Origin: Fumia sp045645505
Lineage (GTDB): Bacteria; Bacillota; Clostridia; Oscillospirales; Ruminococcaceae
Assembly: GCA_045645505.1 (NCBI GenBank)
Contig: JAZRIW010000005.1
Coordinates: forward strand, 62,001 to 126,000
Direction: 5' to 3'
DNA length: 64,000 nt
Part shown: one piece after another, positions 1-7,141 of the stretch
How the letters are laid out: the number at the start of each line of letters is the position of its first letter
How positions within the stretch are numbered: the stretch's first letter is position 1
Program-made: the position numbers and the translations under genes
The notes under the pieces: generated by a model
Database searches by the model: none
The model's input: the letters and a program-made list of their open reading frames with translations, nothing else
Told to the model about the DNA's origin: nothing

Positions 1-614
1 ACGAGAAAATTAACTTGACTGCGATAACAGAGCCTGATGATATAGTTATTAAGCATTTTATCGACAGTTTGCTTTTACTCAAGGCTACAGATATACCGGC
101 TAAGGCTACCTTGATAGATGTAGGAACTGGTGCCGGATTCCCTTCTTTGCCGGTTTCTATTGTTCGTAGAGATCTCTCCCCTACTCTTTTGGACAGTCTT
201 AATAAAAGAATAATTTTTTTAGAGGAATTATGTAAAAATATTAAGGTTGATGCGAAATTTTTGCATTCAAGAGCTGAAGATGCAGGGGCTAAATCTGAAT
301 ATCGTGAGAAATTCGATATTGCTACCGCGCGTGCAGTGGCACATTTGCGGGAACTTAGTGAATATTGCCTTCCATTTGTAAAAGTCGGAGGCATTTTTGC
401 AGCGCTTAAAGGATATGATATAGAGGAAGAATTAAAAGAGGCAAGTTATGCAATTTCCAAATTAGGTGGAAAAATTGAGGAAGTTAAAAAGTTTAATCTG
501 CCTTTTGATAACAAGAGATCGATTGTAATTATAAGAAAATATCGACAAACCCCACCAAAATATCCAAGGAATACAGCAAAAATAAAAAAATCTCCTTTAA
601 ATGAAAGAAATTAG
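1..614 (+). CDS. rsmG: 16S rRNA (guanine527-N7)-methyltransferase RsmG, 5' end cut off by window
   Basis: This SAM-dependent enzyme methylates G527 (N7) of 16S rRNA. The frame is open from the window edge and reads EKINLTAI, the conserved NLT motif of RsmG. Roughly the first 40-45 residues therefore lie outside the window, and the TTG at 15 is not the true start. Next come IKHFIDSLLLL, the SAM-binding loop DVGTGAGFPSLP, LLDSLNKRIIFL and ATARAVAHLRELSEYCLP, all typical of the family. The C-terminus is basic. It leads the conserved origin-proximal order rsmG-noc-soj-spo0J. Confidence 0.95.
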   Translation, partial: EKINLTAITEPDDIVIKHFIDSLLLLKATDIPAKATLIDVGTGAGFPSLPVSIVRRDLSPTLLDSLNKRIIFLEELCKNIKVDAKFLHSRAEDAGAKSEYREKFDIATARAVAHLRELSEYCLPFVKVGGIFAALKGYDIEEELKEASYAISKLGGKIEEVKKFNLPFDNKRSIVIIRKYRQTPPKYPRNTAKIKKSPLNERN

Positions 615-700
615 TGTCATAAAACTAAATATTTTGCGATGAAAAATTCTGGCATTTGATTTTCCCTCGTGCTATACTTTTAGCAAAGGGAGGTTAAAAT

Positions 701-1507
701 ATGTCAGGGTTTTTTCAAAAAGAAAAGATACATAACAAAGTAGTTTTACTTCCGGTGGAAGAGATAGTTCCAAATCCTGCACAGCCAAGGAGGGACTTTG
801 ATAAAAAGGAAATAGAGAGCTTAGCTTCAAGTATTCGTGAAAATGGGGTTTTACAGCCGATAACTGTCAGAAAAAATAATAAAAAGGAATACGAGCTGAT
901 TTCAGGAGAAAGAAGATTAAGGGCTGCTAAAGAAGTTGGACTGTCAGAAATACCATCTTTGATTTTAGAAACCACTGCAAAGCAGTCTGCTGTTTATGCA
1001 ATATTAGAAAACATTCAACGAAAGGATCTTTCTTTGTTTGAAGAAGCTTTGGCTTTGCGTTCGCTTATTAACGAATGGGGGGTTACTCAGGAAGAGGCTG
1101 CAGAAAAGTTAGGGAAAGCTCAATCTACGATAGCAAATAAGTTGCGACTTCTTTCTTTGAGTAACGTGGAGCAGAATATTATAATAAAAAACCAGTTAAC
1201 CGAAAGACACGCCAGAGCTGTTTTAAAGGTGAAGGATGAGGTCTTAAGGCTTGATATTCTTAAGTATATAGCAGAAAAAGGGCTTAATGTAAGTCAGGCA
1301 GAACAATATATCGAAAGGGCTACAAAGCTTCGTCCAAGCGAGGGAAAGCGATGCTTTATCGTTAAGGATATAAGAATTTTTATAAATACAATAAATAAAG
1401 CGGTTGAAGTTATGAAAAGTGCCGGAATAGAGGCACAGACTATGAAAAGAGAAAACGATGCATATATTGAGTATTTAGTGCGAATTCCTACAAAACCTAA
1501 CAACTGA
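701..1507 (+). CDS. noc: Nucleoid occlusion protein Noc (ParB family)
   Basis: ParB-family DNA-binding CTPase, 268 aa. Residues about 15-105 form the ParB N-terminal domain with PNPAQPRRDF and the signature GERRLRAAKE. A helix-turn-helix follows, with EKLGKAQSTIANKLRLL, which resembles Noc more than Spo0J. Noc binds scattered sites and the membrane and blocks FtsZ assembly over the nucleoid. The start follows GGGAGG by 6 nt. Its place between rsmG and soj matches Bacillus subtilis. A second ParB paralogue (Spo0J) lies two genes downstream, so this copy is assigned as Noc by position and by the HTH sequence. Confidence 0.88.
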   Translation: MSGFFQKEKIHNKVVLLPVEEIVPNPAQPRRDFDKKEIESLASSIRENGVLQPITVRKNNKKEYELISGERRLRAAKEVGLSEIPSLILETTAKQSAVYAILENIQRKDLSLFEEALALRSLINEWGVTQEEAAEKLGKAQSTIANKLRLLSLSNVEQNIIIKNQLTERHARAVLKVKDEVLRLDILKYIAEKGLNVSQAEQYIERATKLRPSEGKRCFIVKDIRIFINTINKAVEVMKSAGIEAQTMKRENDAYIEYLVRIPTKPNN

Positions 1508-1522
1508 TGAATTATTGATATT

Positions 1523-1556
1523 AAAAAGCAGTTAAAATTTTTTAACTGCTTTTTTT
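1523..1556 (+). terminator. Rho-independent terminator after noc
   Basis: Arms AAAAAGCAGTTAAA and TTTAACTGCTTTTTT form a stem of about 14 bp with a 4-nt loop that ends in a T-run. It separates noc from soj. Its T-run abuts the parS site. Confidence 0.8.
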
Positions 1557-1571
1557 GTTTCACGTGAAACA
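1556..1571. promoter_or_regulatory. parS centromere site
   Basis: TGTTTCACGTGAAACA is a perfect 16-bp palindrome. It matches the Spo0J/ParB parS consensus TGTTNCACGTGAAACA at every position. It lies between noc and soj, next to the parAB genes that act on it. No second match was seen in the window. Confidence 0.95.
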
Positions 1572-1656
1572 AAAAAGTCTTTTAAAAGTCAGATAAATAT
1601 GTTATAATAATAAAAAAAGAAATTTTAAAAGGGAAAAACGTCCCAAAAGGAGCATT

Positions 1657-2430
1657 ATGGGAAAAATTGTTGCAGTAGCAAACCAAAAAGGTGGCGTAGG
1701 TAAAACTACCACAGCCGTTAACCTTGTTGCTTGTTTAGGATTTGATAAAAAGAAGATGCTTTTAGTGGATATGGACCCGCAGGGAAATGCCACCAGCGGA
1801 TTTGGTATCAGTAAAAAGCAAACAGTAAAGACTTCTTATGATTTGCTTATAGGGCAAGCTTCAGCAAAAGAGGTAATTATAAAGACAAATTATCACGGAG
1901 TAGATATAATACCTTCAGGTATAGAGCTTGCAGGTGCAGAAGTCGAGCTTATTGAGATGTCTGAGCGGATATATCGTTTAAAACAAGGGCTTGCCCCCGT
2001 AAAAGACGAGTATGATTATATTTTTATAGATTGTCCCCCATCTCTTGGCTTAATTACTCTTAATGCACTTACAGCTGTGGACAGTGTTTTGGTGCCTATT
2101 CAGTGTGAATATTTTGCGCTTGAGGGCTTATCGCAGCTTATGGCGACAGTCAGACAGGTTAAAAAGACATATAATTCCGATATATATATAGAGGGAGTCC
2201 TGCTGACAATGTATGACGGACGTCTGAACCTTACAAATCAGGTTGTTGCTGAAGTTAAAAAATATTTTCCCGACAGAGTCTATAAATCTACTATTCCGAG
2301 AAATGTGCGACTTTCTGAGGCGCCAAGCTATGGCCAACCGGTTATTTATTATGATAAAAACTCAAAGGGTTCGAAGGCTTATATGGATATGGCACGGGAA
2401 TTTTTAAAGCAAAATAGAAAGAAAGGGTGA
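1657..2430 (+). CDS. soj: Chromosome-partitioning ATPase Soj/ParA
   Basis: ParA-type Walker ATPase, 257 aa. It has the deviant Walker A KGGVGKTTT at about residues 11-19, DMDPQGNATSGFG, and the switch/Walker B region IDCPPSLGLITLNAL. ATP-bound dimers bind DNA non-specifically and are released by Spo0J bound at parS, which drives origin segregation and regulates DnaA. The ATG follows AAAAGGAG. The stop overlaps or abuts spo0J, so the two are co-translated. A perfect parS lies 86 bp upstream. Confidence 0.96.
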   Translation: MGKIVAVANQKGGVGKTTTAVNLVACLGFDKKKMLLVDMDPQGNATSGFGISKKQTVKTSYDLLIGQASAKEVIIKTNYHGVDIIPSGIELAGAEVELIEMSERIYRLKQGLAPVKDEYDYIFIDCPPSLGLITLNALTAVDSVLVPIQCEYFALEGLSQLMATVRQVKKTYNSDIYIEGVLLTMYDGRLNLTNQVVAEVKKYFPDRVYKSTIPRNVRLSEAPSYGQPVIYYDKNSKGSKAYMDMAREFLKQNRKKG

Positions 2431-2435
2431 CTGAT

Positions 2436-3293
2436 GTGGCAAAAAAATCCGGATTAGGAAAAGGCTTAGATGCTTTATTTTTTGATAACAGCAGTGATGA
2501 AAAGCAAGACGGGGGTATGACGCTGAGACTTAGCGAAATAGAGCCTAATAAGTCACAGCCGAGAAAAATTTTTGATGAAAATGCTTTAGCCGAACTCGCA
2601 GATTCGATTCGTGAGCATGGTATAATTCAGCCACTACTTGTGAGGAAAATGGATAATGGCGGATATCAGCTTGTTGCGGGTGAACGTCGTTGGAGAGCTT
2701 CAAGAATGGTTGGACTTACAGAGGTACCTGTTGTTATAAAAGAGCTTTCCGACACAGAGGTAATGGAATTAGGCCTTATTGAAAATTTGCAGCGTGAGGA
2801 TTTAAATCCTCTGGAAGAAGCGGCAGGCTATAAAGAACTTATGGCAACTTATGGCTTAACTCAGGATCAGGTTGCAAAAAGAGTAGGAAAATCCCGTTCT
2901 GCAGTAGCAAACTCGTTGAGACTTTTAAATCTTCCTGATAAAGTGAGACCTTATATTTTAAAGGGACAGCTTACAATGGGACACGCAAAGGCACTTTTGG
3001 GGCTACCTACTGAGGCACAGATGATTTCGGCGGCTAAGGAAGCAGTGGAAAAAGGTCTTTCGGTAAGAGCAATTGAAAAGATGGCATATAATAAGGAAAA
3101 ATTGATTCCACCGACTGACAAGCCTTTGAAATCGATAAAAAAGGATCATTATTTTGAAGAGATGGAAATAGCGCTTAATGAAGAGTTAGGACGAAAAGTA
3201 CAAATTGTTTCGGAAGGAAAAGCCGGAATATTGAAGATAGCCTTTTACAGTAAAGAAGATTTGGAAAACATAGCTGAAAAATTAACAAAATAA
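2436..3293 (+). CDS. spo0J: Chromosome-partitioning protein ParB/Spo0J
   Basis: ParB CTPase clamp that loads at parS and spreads, 285 aa. It begins MAKKSGLGKGLDALF, the typical Spo0J N-terminus that stimulates the Soj ATPase. It carries NKSQPRKIFDE, the CTP-binding GERRWRASR, ENLQREDLNPLEEA, and the HTH KRVGKSRSAVANSLRLL. A GTG at 2427 overlaps the soj stop. The GTG at 2436 is preferred because AAAGGG sits 8 nt upstream and it gives the family N-terminus. serS follows closely on the same strand. Confidence 0.95.
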   Translation: MAKKSGLGKGLDALFFDNSSDEKQDGGMTLRLSEIEPNKSQPRKIFDENALAELADSIREHGIIQPLLVRKMDNGGYQLVAGERRWRASRMVGLTEVPVVIKELSDTEVMELGLIENLQREDLNPLEEAAGYKELMATYGLTQDQVAKRVGKSRSAVANSLRLLNLPDKVRPYILKGQLTMGHAKALLGLPTEAQMISAAKEAVEKGLSVRAIEKMAYNKEKLIPPTDKPLKSIKKDHYFEEMEIALNEELGRKVQIVSEGKAGILKIAFYSKEDLENIAEKLTK

Positions 3294-3306
3294 AGGGAGT
3301 ATAAAA

Positions 3307-4584
3307 ATGTTAGATATTAAATTTTTAAGAGCAAATCCGGATATAGTTAAGGAAAATATCAAAAAGAAATTCCAGGATAATAAGCTTTCTTTGGTTGATG
3401 AAGTAATAGAGCTTGATTTAAAGAGCAGAGCTACTCAGCAGGAAGCATCAGATTTACGTGCAGAAAGAAATAAAATTTCAAAACAAATCGGCGGATTGAT
3501 GGCTCAAGGGAAAAAAGAAGAAGCAGAAGAAATGAAGAAGAAAGTTTCTATGCAAGCTGATAAATTGCAGGAACTTGAAGCTCAGGAAAAAGAGCTTGAG
3601 GAAAAAATCCGTACAATAATGCTTACCATTCCAAATATTATTGATCCCAGTGTTCCTATTGGAAAAGATGATAGTGAGAACGTGGAGGTAGAACGCTTCG
3701 GAGAACCTGAAGTTCCTCCTTTTGAAGTCCCCTATCATACTGATATTATGGAAGCGTTAAATGGTATTGATCTTGATAGTGCAAGAAAAGTAGCAGGAAA
3801 TGGTTTTTACTATCTTATGGGTGATATTGCAAGACTTCATTCAGCAGTTATCTCTTATGCCCGTGATTTTATGATTGACAGAGGATTTACTTATTGCGTT
3901 CCTCCTTATATGATTCGCAGTAATGTAGTAACCGGTGTTATGAGTTTTGCTGAAATGGATGCAATGATGTATAAAATCGAGGGTGAAGATTTATATCTTA
4001 TCGGTACCAGTGAACATTCTATGATAGGTAAATTTATAGATACTATTTTAGATGAAAATAAGCTTCCTCAGACATTGACAAGTTATTCTCCTTGCTTCAG
4101 AAAAGAAAAAGGTGCTCATGGTCTTGAAGAACGTGGCGTTTACAGAATACATCAGTTTGAAAAGCAGGAAATGATAGTTGTTTGTGAACCTGAGGAAAGT
4201 CCTTTCTGGTTTGATAAACTTTGGAAGAATACTGTTGATTTATTCAGAAGTCTGGATATACCGGTACGTACTTTGGAATGTTGTTCAGGTGATTTAGCAG
4301 ACTTAAAGGTTAAATCTATTGACGTTGAAGCATGGTCCCCCAGACAGAAAAAATATTTTGAGGTTGGAAGTTGTTCTAATTTGGGTGACGCACAGGCAAG
4401 ACGTCTTAAAATTCGTGTAAATGGTGAGAGTGGAAAGTATTTTGCGCATACCCTTAATAATACCGTAGTAGCTCCTCCACGTATGCTTATCGCGTTTTTG
4501 GAAAATAATTTAAATGAGGATGGAAGCGTTAATATTCCGGTGGCTTTAAGACCTTATATGGGTGGAAAAGAGATTATTAAATAA
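3307..4584 (+). CDS. serS: Seryl-tRNA synthetase
   Basis: Class II synthetase that charges tRNA-Ser (and tRNA-Sec where present), 425 aa, a normal length. The N-terminal long coiled-coil arm (about 30-105) is rich in Lys/Glu and grips the tRNA variable arm. The catalytic core contains the motif 2 region FRKEKGAHGLEERGVYRIHQF and, near the end, the motif 3 region NNTVVAPPRMLIAFLEN. The ATG follows AAAGGGAG. No T-box leader fits in the 13-nt gap to spo0J. The next gene starts within its stop codon. Confidence 0.96.
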   Translation: MLDIKFLRANPDIVKENIKKKFQDNKLSLVDEVIELDLKSRATQQEASDLRAERNKISKQIGGLMAQGKKEEAEEMKKKVSMQADKLQELEAQEKELEEKIRTIMLTIPNIIDPSVPIGKDDSENVEVERFGEPEVPPFEVPYHTDIMEALNGIDLDSARKVAGNGFYYLMGDIARLHSAVISYARDFMIDRGFTYCVPPYMIRSNVVTGVMSFAEMDAMMYKIEGEDLYLIGTSEHSMIGKFIDTILDENKLPQTLTSYSPCFRKEKGAHGLEERGVYRIHQFEKQEMIVVCEPEESPFWFDKLWKNTVDLFRSLDIPVRTLECCSGDLADLKVKSIDVEAWSPRQKKYFEVGSCSNLGDAQARRLKIRVNGESGKYFAHTLNNTVVAPPRMLIAFLENNLNEDGSVNIPVALRPYMGGKEIIK

Positions 4585-5300
4585 TGGAAAAAGTGTTTTT
4601 TAAAAAATCACAGATATATTTTTACGATTGTGATTATAAGAAAAGGGCTAAGCTTTCTACAATAAATAAATTATTTTCTGAGATTGCAGGTGAAGCTTAC
4701 GCACAGACAGGAATGACACATCAATATCTTTTGGAAAAAGGATATGCATTTTTGCTTTCCAAAATCAGTATAGCCTTTAAAAGATTACCTGAAGAGAGTG
4801 AAATTGTAACTGTGGCTACCTGGGAGCGTGGAAATAAAGGAGCTTCTTTTATAAGAGATTTTGAAATGTTTGATGAGGAAGAGAAGCTTATCTGTGATGC
4901 TCATTCGGAGTGGATAGTTGTAAATCCACAAACGAGGCAAATTATAAGGCCTTCCTTGTTTGATGGTCCGAGAATACTTTTACCTGACAGAGAAGCATCG
5001 GCTCCTGATTGTAAGAGGTTAAAATTATCTGAAGGAACAGAAGTAGAAAAAAGAAGCATCAGGTATTCTGATATAGACGGGAACGGACATGTCTATAATG
5101 CTTTTTATGCGGATTTTGTAGTGGATGCCCTTCCTCCAAAACTAAGAGAAAAGGATATTAAATTTTATCAGATGAATTTTATTCATGAACTTAAATTAGA
5201 TGATGAGCTTTTGTTGACAATGCTTGAGGAAAAAGAAAAAGTTATAGTTAAAGGTGCATCTGAAGAAAAAGAAAGTTTTGTGTGTGAAATTTGTTATTAA
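4584..5300 (+). CDS. Acyl-ACP thioesterase
   Basis: Double-hotdog enzyme that hydrolyses acyl-ACP to free fatty acid, 238 aa. The first hotdog starts with the Y/D-rich strand FYDCDYKKRAKLSTINKLF and contains TVATWERGNKGASFIRDFEM. The second has the hallmark YSDIDGNGHVYNAFYADFV, where Asp/Asn/His supply the active site. It overlaps the serS stop by one base (TAATG), so it is translationally coupled to serS, an odd partner. Chain-length preference cannot be read from the sequence. Confidence 0.85.
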   Translation: MEKVFFKKSQIYFYDCDYKKRAKLSTINKLFSEIAGEAYAQTGMTHQYLLEKGYAFLLSKISIAFKRLPEESEIVTVATWERGNKGASFIRDFEMFDEEEKLICDAHSEWIVVNPQTRQIIRPSLFDGPRILLPDREASAPDCKRLKLSEGTEVEKRSIRYSDIDGNGHVYNAFYADFVVDALPPKLREKDIKFYQMNFIHELKLDDELLLTMLEEKEKVIVKGASEEKESFVCEICY

Positions 5301-5303
5301 AAG

Positions 5304-5345
5304 AAAAACCACGCAACTATCGGGTTGCGTGGTTTACTTTTTGTA
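5304..5345. terminator. Bidirectional terminator between convergent genes
   Basis: The 12-bp perfect stem AAACCACGCAAC / GTTGCGTGGTTT (5306-5317 with 5324-5335) has A/T-rich flanks on both sides. It lies between the thioesterase gene and the convergent lipid kinase gene. Confidence 0.85.
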
Positions 5346-5375
5346 ATTTTACCTTAAAATACAACTAATAGTAAA

Positions 5376-6302
5376 TTAGTCGGCAGCAGGAATAACAAAA
5401 TTAAAGGCATTGTGCACAACTTCAAAAATAGTTTTTTCTGCGCTTGAAATTTCTCCATCAGTACAAAGAAGCATATTTTTATCAAGAGGGGTAATAGTTA
5501 TTTTTTTGCAGTTTTGTGAAGAAATGATTTTTTCAATCCCTTTGATTTTTAAAAATGTACCTTTCATATAAAAAGGAAGTTTTGTTAAAAAATTAAGACG
5601 GGAAATATTTTTTACAATATTGATATTTATAATTCCGTCATTTACACAGGCAAGAGGATTGCTTTTAATTCCTCCACCGCAAAAGCTTCCGTTTGCTATT
5701 GAAGTTAAAAGGAGTTTTCCGTTATGTACTTCCCTATCATCAATTTCTATCAGAAGATTTGCTCCTTTTTTCTTTATGAGAATTACAAATACAGAAATAA
5801 GATAAGCAAAGGGCCCTGAAAAAAAGGTTTTCTTTTTGATAGTTGAAGTCATATCTGCAACATTACAGTCAAAACCGATATTAAACATATTAGCGCCATA
5901 TTGAAAAACAGATTCATTACAGGTTTTATATTTTATAGCATCACATTTTATGCTTTTACCATTGATTTGTGAAAGAATATTGTTAAAATCTGAAGAACTG
6001 AAATTTCTGCAAAAGTCATTACCTGTCCCTAAAGGAATAACACCTATTTCCGATTCTTCAAAGTCTATTGCACCATTAAGCACTTCGTTTAATGTACCGT
6101 CGCCGCCACAAGCGATAAATCTTGCCGGGCCATTTTTTTCGCAATAGCTTTTTACAAAACGTTTTGCATCACCAATATCTTTGGTTATGTATGTATGGCA
6201 ATTGATATTTGCTTTTAAAGCTGTAGATTTTATAGAATCTAAAAATTTTTCTATATTCTTTTTTTTACCGGCTTTTGGGTTTACAATAAAAACCGTTTCC
6301 AT
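5376..6302 (-). CDS. Diacylglycerol/lipid kinase family protein (DgkB/YegS-like)
   Basis: DAGK catalytic-domain protein, 308 aa. It has FIVNPKAGKKK at the N-terminus, the nucleotide-binding signature GGDGTLNEVLNGA at about 85-97 and PLGTGNDFCR shortly after. The C-terminal beta-sandwich includes the region around DGIININIV and LCTDGEIS. Such enzymes phosphorylate diacylglycerol or related lipids at the inner membrane face, recycling lipid from lipoteichoic acid synthesis or acting on undecaprenol-like substrates. The start follows AGAGGTG. It is monocistronic, and its exact lipid substrate is uncertain. Confidence 0.88.
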   Translation of the reverse strand: METVFIVNPKAGKKKNIEKFLDSIKSTALKANINCHTYITKDIGDAKRFVKSYCEKNGPARFIACGGDGTLNEVLNGAIDFEESEIGVIPLGTGNDFCRNFSSSDFNNILSQINGKSIKCDAIKYKTCNESVFQYGANMFNIGFDCNVADMTSTIKKKTFFSGPFAYLISVFVILIKKKGANLLIEIDDREVHNGKLLLTSIANGSFCGGGIKSNPLACVNDGIININIVKNISRLNFLTKLPFYMKGTFLKIKGIEKIISSQNCKKITITPLDKNMLLCTDGEISSAEKTIFEVVHNAFNFVIPAAD

Positions 6303-6377
6303 AAAAACACCTCTGTTTTACAAGATACGACAAAATGTACACCCTTATTTTATCATAATTTATTTTAAAAATCTATG

Positions 6378-6408
6378 AAAAGGGGGGTAAATTTTTTACC
6401 CCCCTTTT
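6378..6408. terminator. G/C-run terminator
   Basis: Six G (6382-6387) pair with six C (6399-6404) inside a 13-bp stem AAAAGGGGGGTAA / TTACCCCCCTTTT. T-runs flank it on both strands. It terminates the small minus-strand gene that ends at 6409. Confidence 0.8.
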
Positions 6409-6636
6409 TTATTTTCTTTTCCACTCTTTGGCTTTTTCTTTAGATATTCTTTTTATTGTTTCTTTTGGATAAGGGGAATCGGGACCACCGTTTAAATAAA
6501 GAAAAAAGTTTCCGCTTGGTGTTTTGTAAAGGCTTTCTTCGTAGCCGTCAGGGTCCCCTATTTCTCCATTTGTAATTTTTAAAATAAGCTCTGCCGTGTC
6601 AGTGTCATATTCGATTTTATTGATGATTTTTTTCAT
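6409..6636 (-). CDS. Small hypothetical protein, 75 aa
   Basis: Function not recognised. It begins MKKIINKIEYDTDTAELI and has the core SLYKTPSGNFFLYLNGGPDS. This resembles short clostridial proteins of the pattern LYR/KxxxGxFFLxxxGGP seen on chromosomes and mobile elements. The C-terminus is Lys-rich and the protein is soluble. The start follows AAAGGAG. It shares orientation with the 98-aa gene upstream, 70 bp away. Confidence 0.7.
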   Translation of the reverse strand: MKKIINKIEYDTDTAELILKITNGEIGDPDGYEESLYKTPSGNFFLYLNGGPDSPYPKETIKRISKEKAKEWKRK

Positions 6637-6706
6637 ATTGATTCTCCTTTAAGGCTTTTTTAAAGTATATACTTTATAATTTTAAAATAGAAGTGATTTA
6701 TGTTAT

Positions 6707-7003
6707 TTAAGATACATAATCTTCTAAAATTTGTTGTAATTGAGCTTCATCTTTTATATAAATTCCGGTTTTTAATTCTTCGCGGTCAAAATCAGGTAAA
6801 AGTAAAGTGGACATATCTATAATTTGAAAAGGCTTTTTTTCTGAGATTCTGAAAACTCCGATTTTTCCATCATATTCTTGTACTACATAGGAATATTTTG
6901 GGGGATTTATCGGTGCTTTTTTGCTTTTTCCAATAAAAAGAAATAAAAAAAAGAACGTTAAAATAAAAATTATTATGATAAATAAAAGATATTTTTTTCT
7001 CAT
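6707..7003 (-). CDS. Single-pass membrane protein with BofC-like C-terminal segment
   Basis: 98 aa. After MRKK there is one hydrophobic helix (about 5-25), then an exterior domain of about 70 residues reading YVVQEYDGKIGVF, followed by LLLPDFDREELKTGI and an acidic LEDYVS end. The order 'G-x-(V/I)-G-V-F ... LPDxDxxxLxxGI ... LEDY' recalls the C-terminal domain of the forespore protein BofC, and similar short anchored proteins occur in many Clostridia. That link is inference from pattern only. The start follows AAAAGGAG. It diverges from the PBP gene. Confidence 0.6.
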   Translation of the reverse strand: MRKKYLLFIIIIFILTFFFLFLFIGKSKKAPINPPKYSYVVQEYDGKIGVFRISEKKPFQIIDMSTLLLPDFDREELKTGIYIKDEAQLQQILEDYVS

Positions 7004-7021
7004 ATAAATCTCCTTTTTAAT

Positions 7022-7033
7022 ATCGGTACCGAT
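7022..7033. promoter_or_regulatory. 12-bp perfect palindrome, possible operator
   Basis: ATCGGTACCGAT lies between the divergent 98-aa membrane protein gene and the PBP gene, 19 bp upstream of the membrane protein start. Its perfect symmetry suggests a dimeric regulator site, but no regulator is known. Confidence 0.3.
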
Positions 7034-7080
7034 TTATTTTTCTCTTAAATGCCAAAAATATGCAAATAAAAAATTAGTAC

Positions 7081-7109
7081 TTAACATTTTTGATAATTTA
7101 TGGTACAAT
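7081..7109 (+). promoter_or_regulatory. Sigma-A promoter of the class A PBP gene
   Basis: TTAACA (7081-7086), a 17-bp spacer, then TACAAT (7104-7109). The predicted transcription start near 7116 lies downstream of the ATG at 7100, which rules out that ATG as the start codon. Confidence 0.65.
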
Positions 7110-7141
7110 ATCTTTATAGTATTTCAAAAGGAGTGTTGTTT

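Noticed and set aside
656..678. Promoter for noc (TTGATT ... TATACT)
   Set aside because: The spacer is only 11 bases; no acceptable -35 at 16-18 bp.
7100..7141. ATG at 7100 as the start of the class A PBP
   Set aside because: It lies within the TTAACA-N17-TACAAT promoter and upstream of the predicted transcript start; TTG 7142 has a proper ribosome site.
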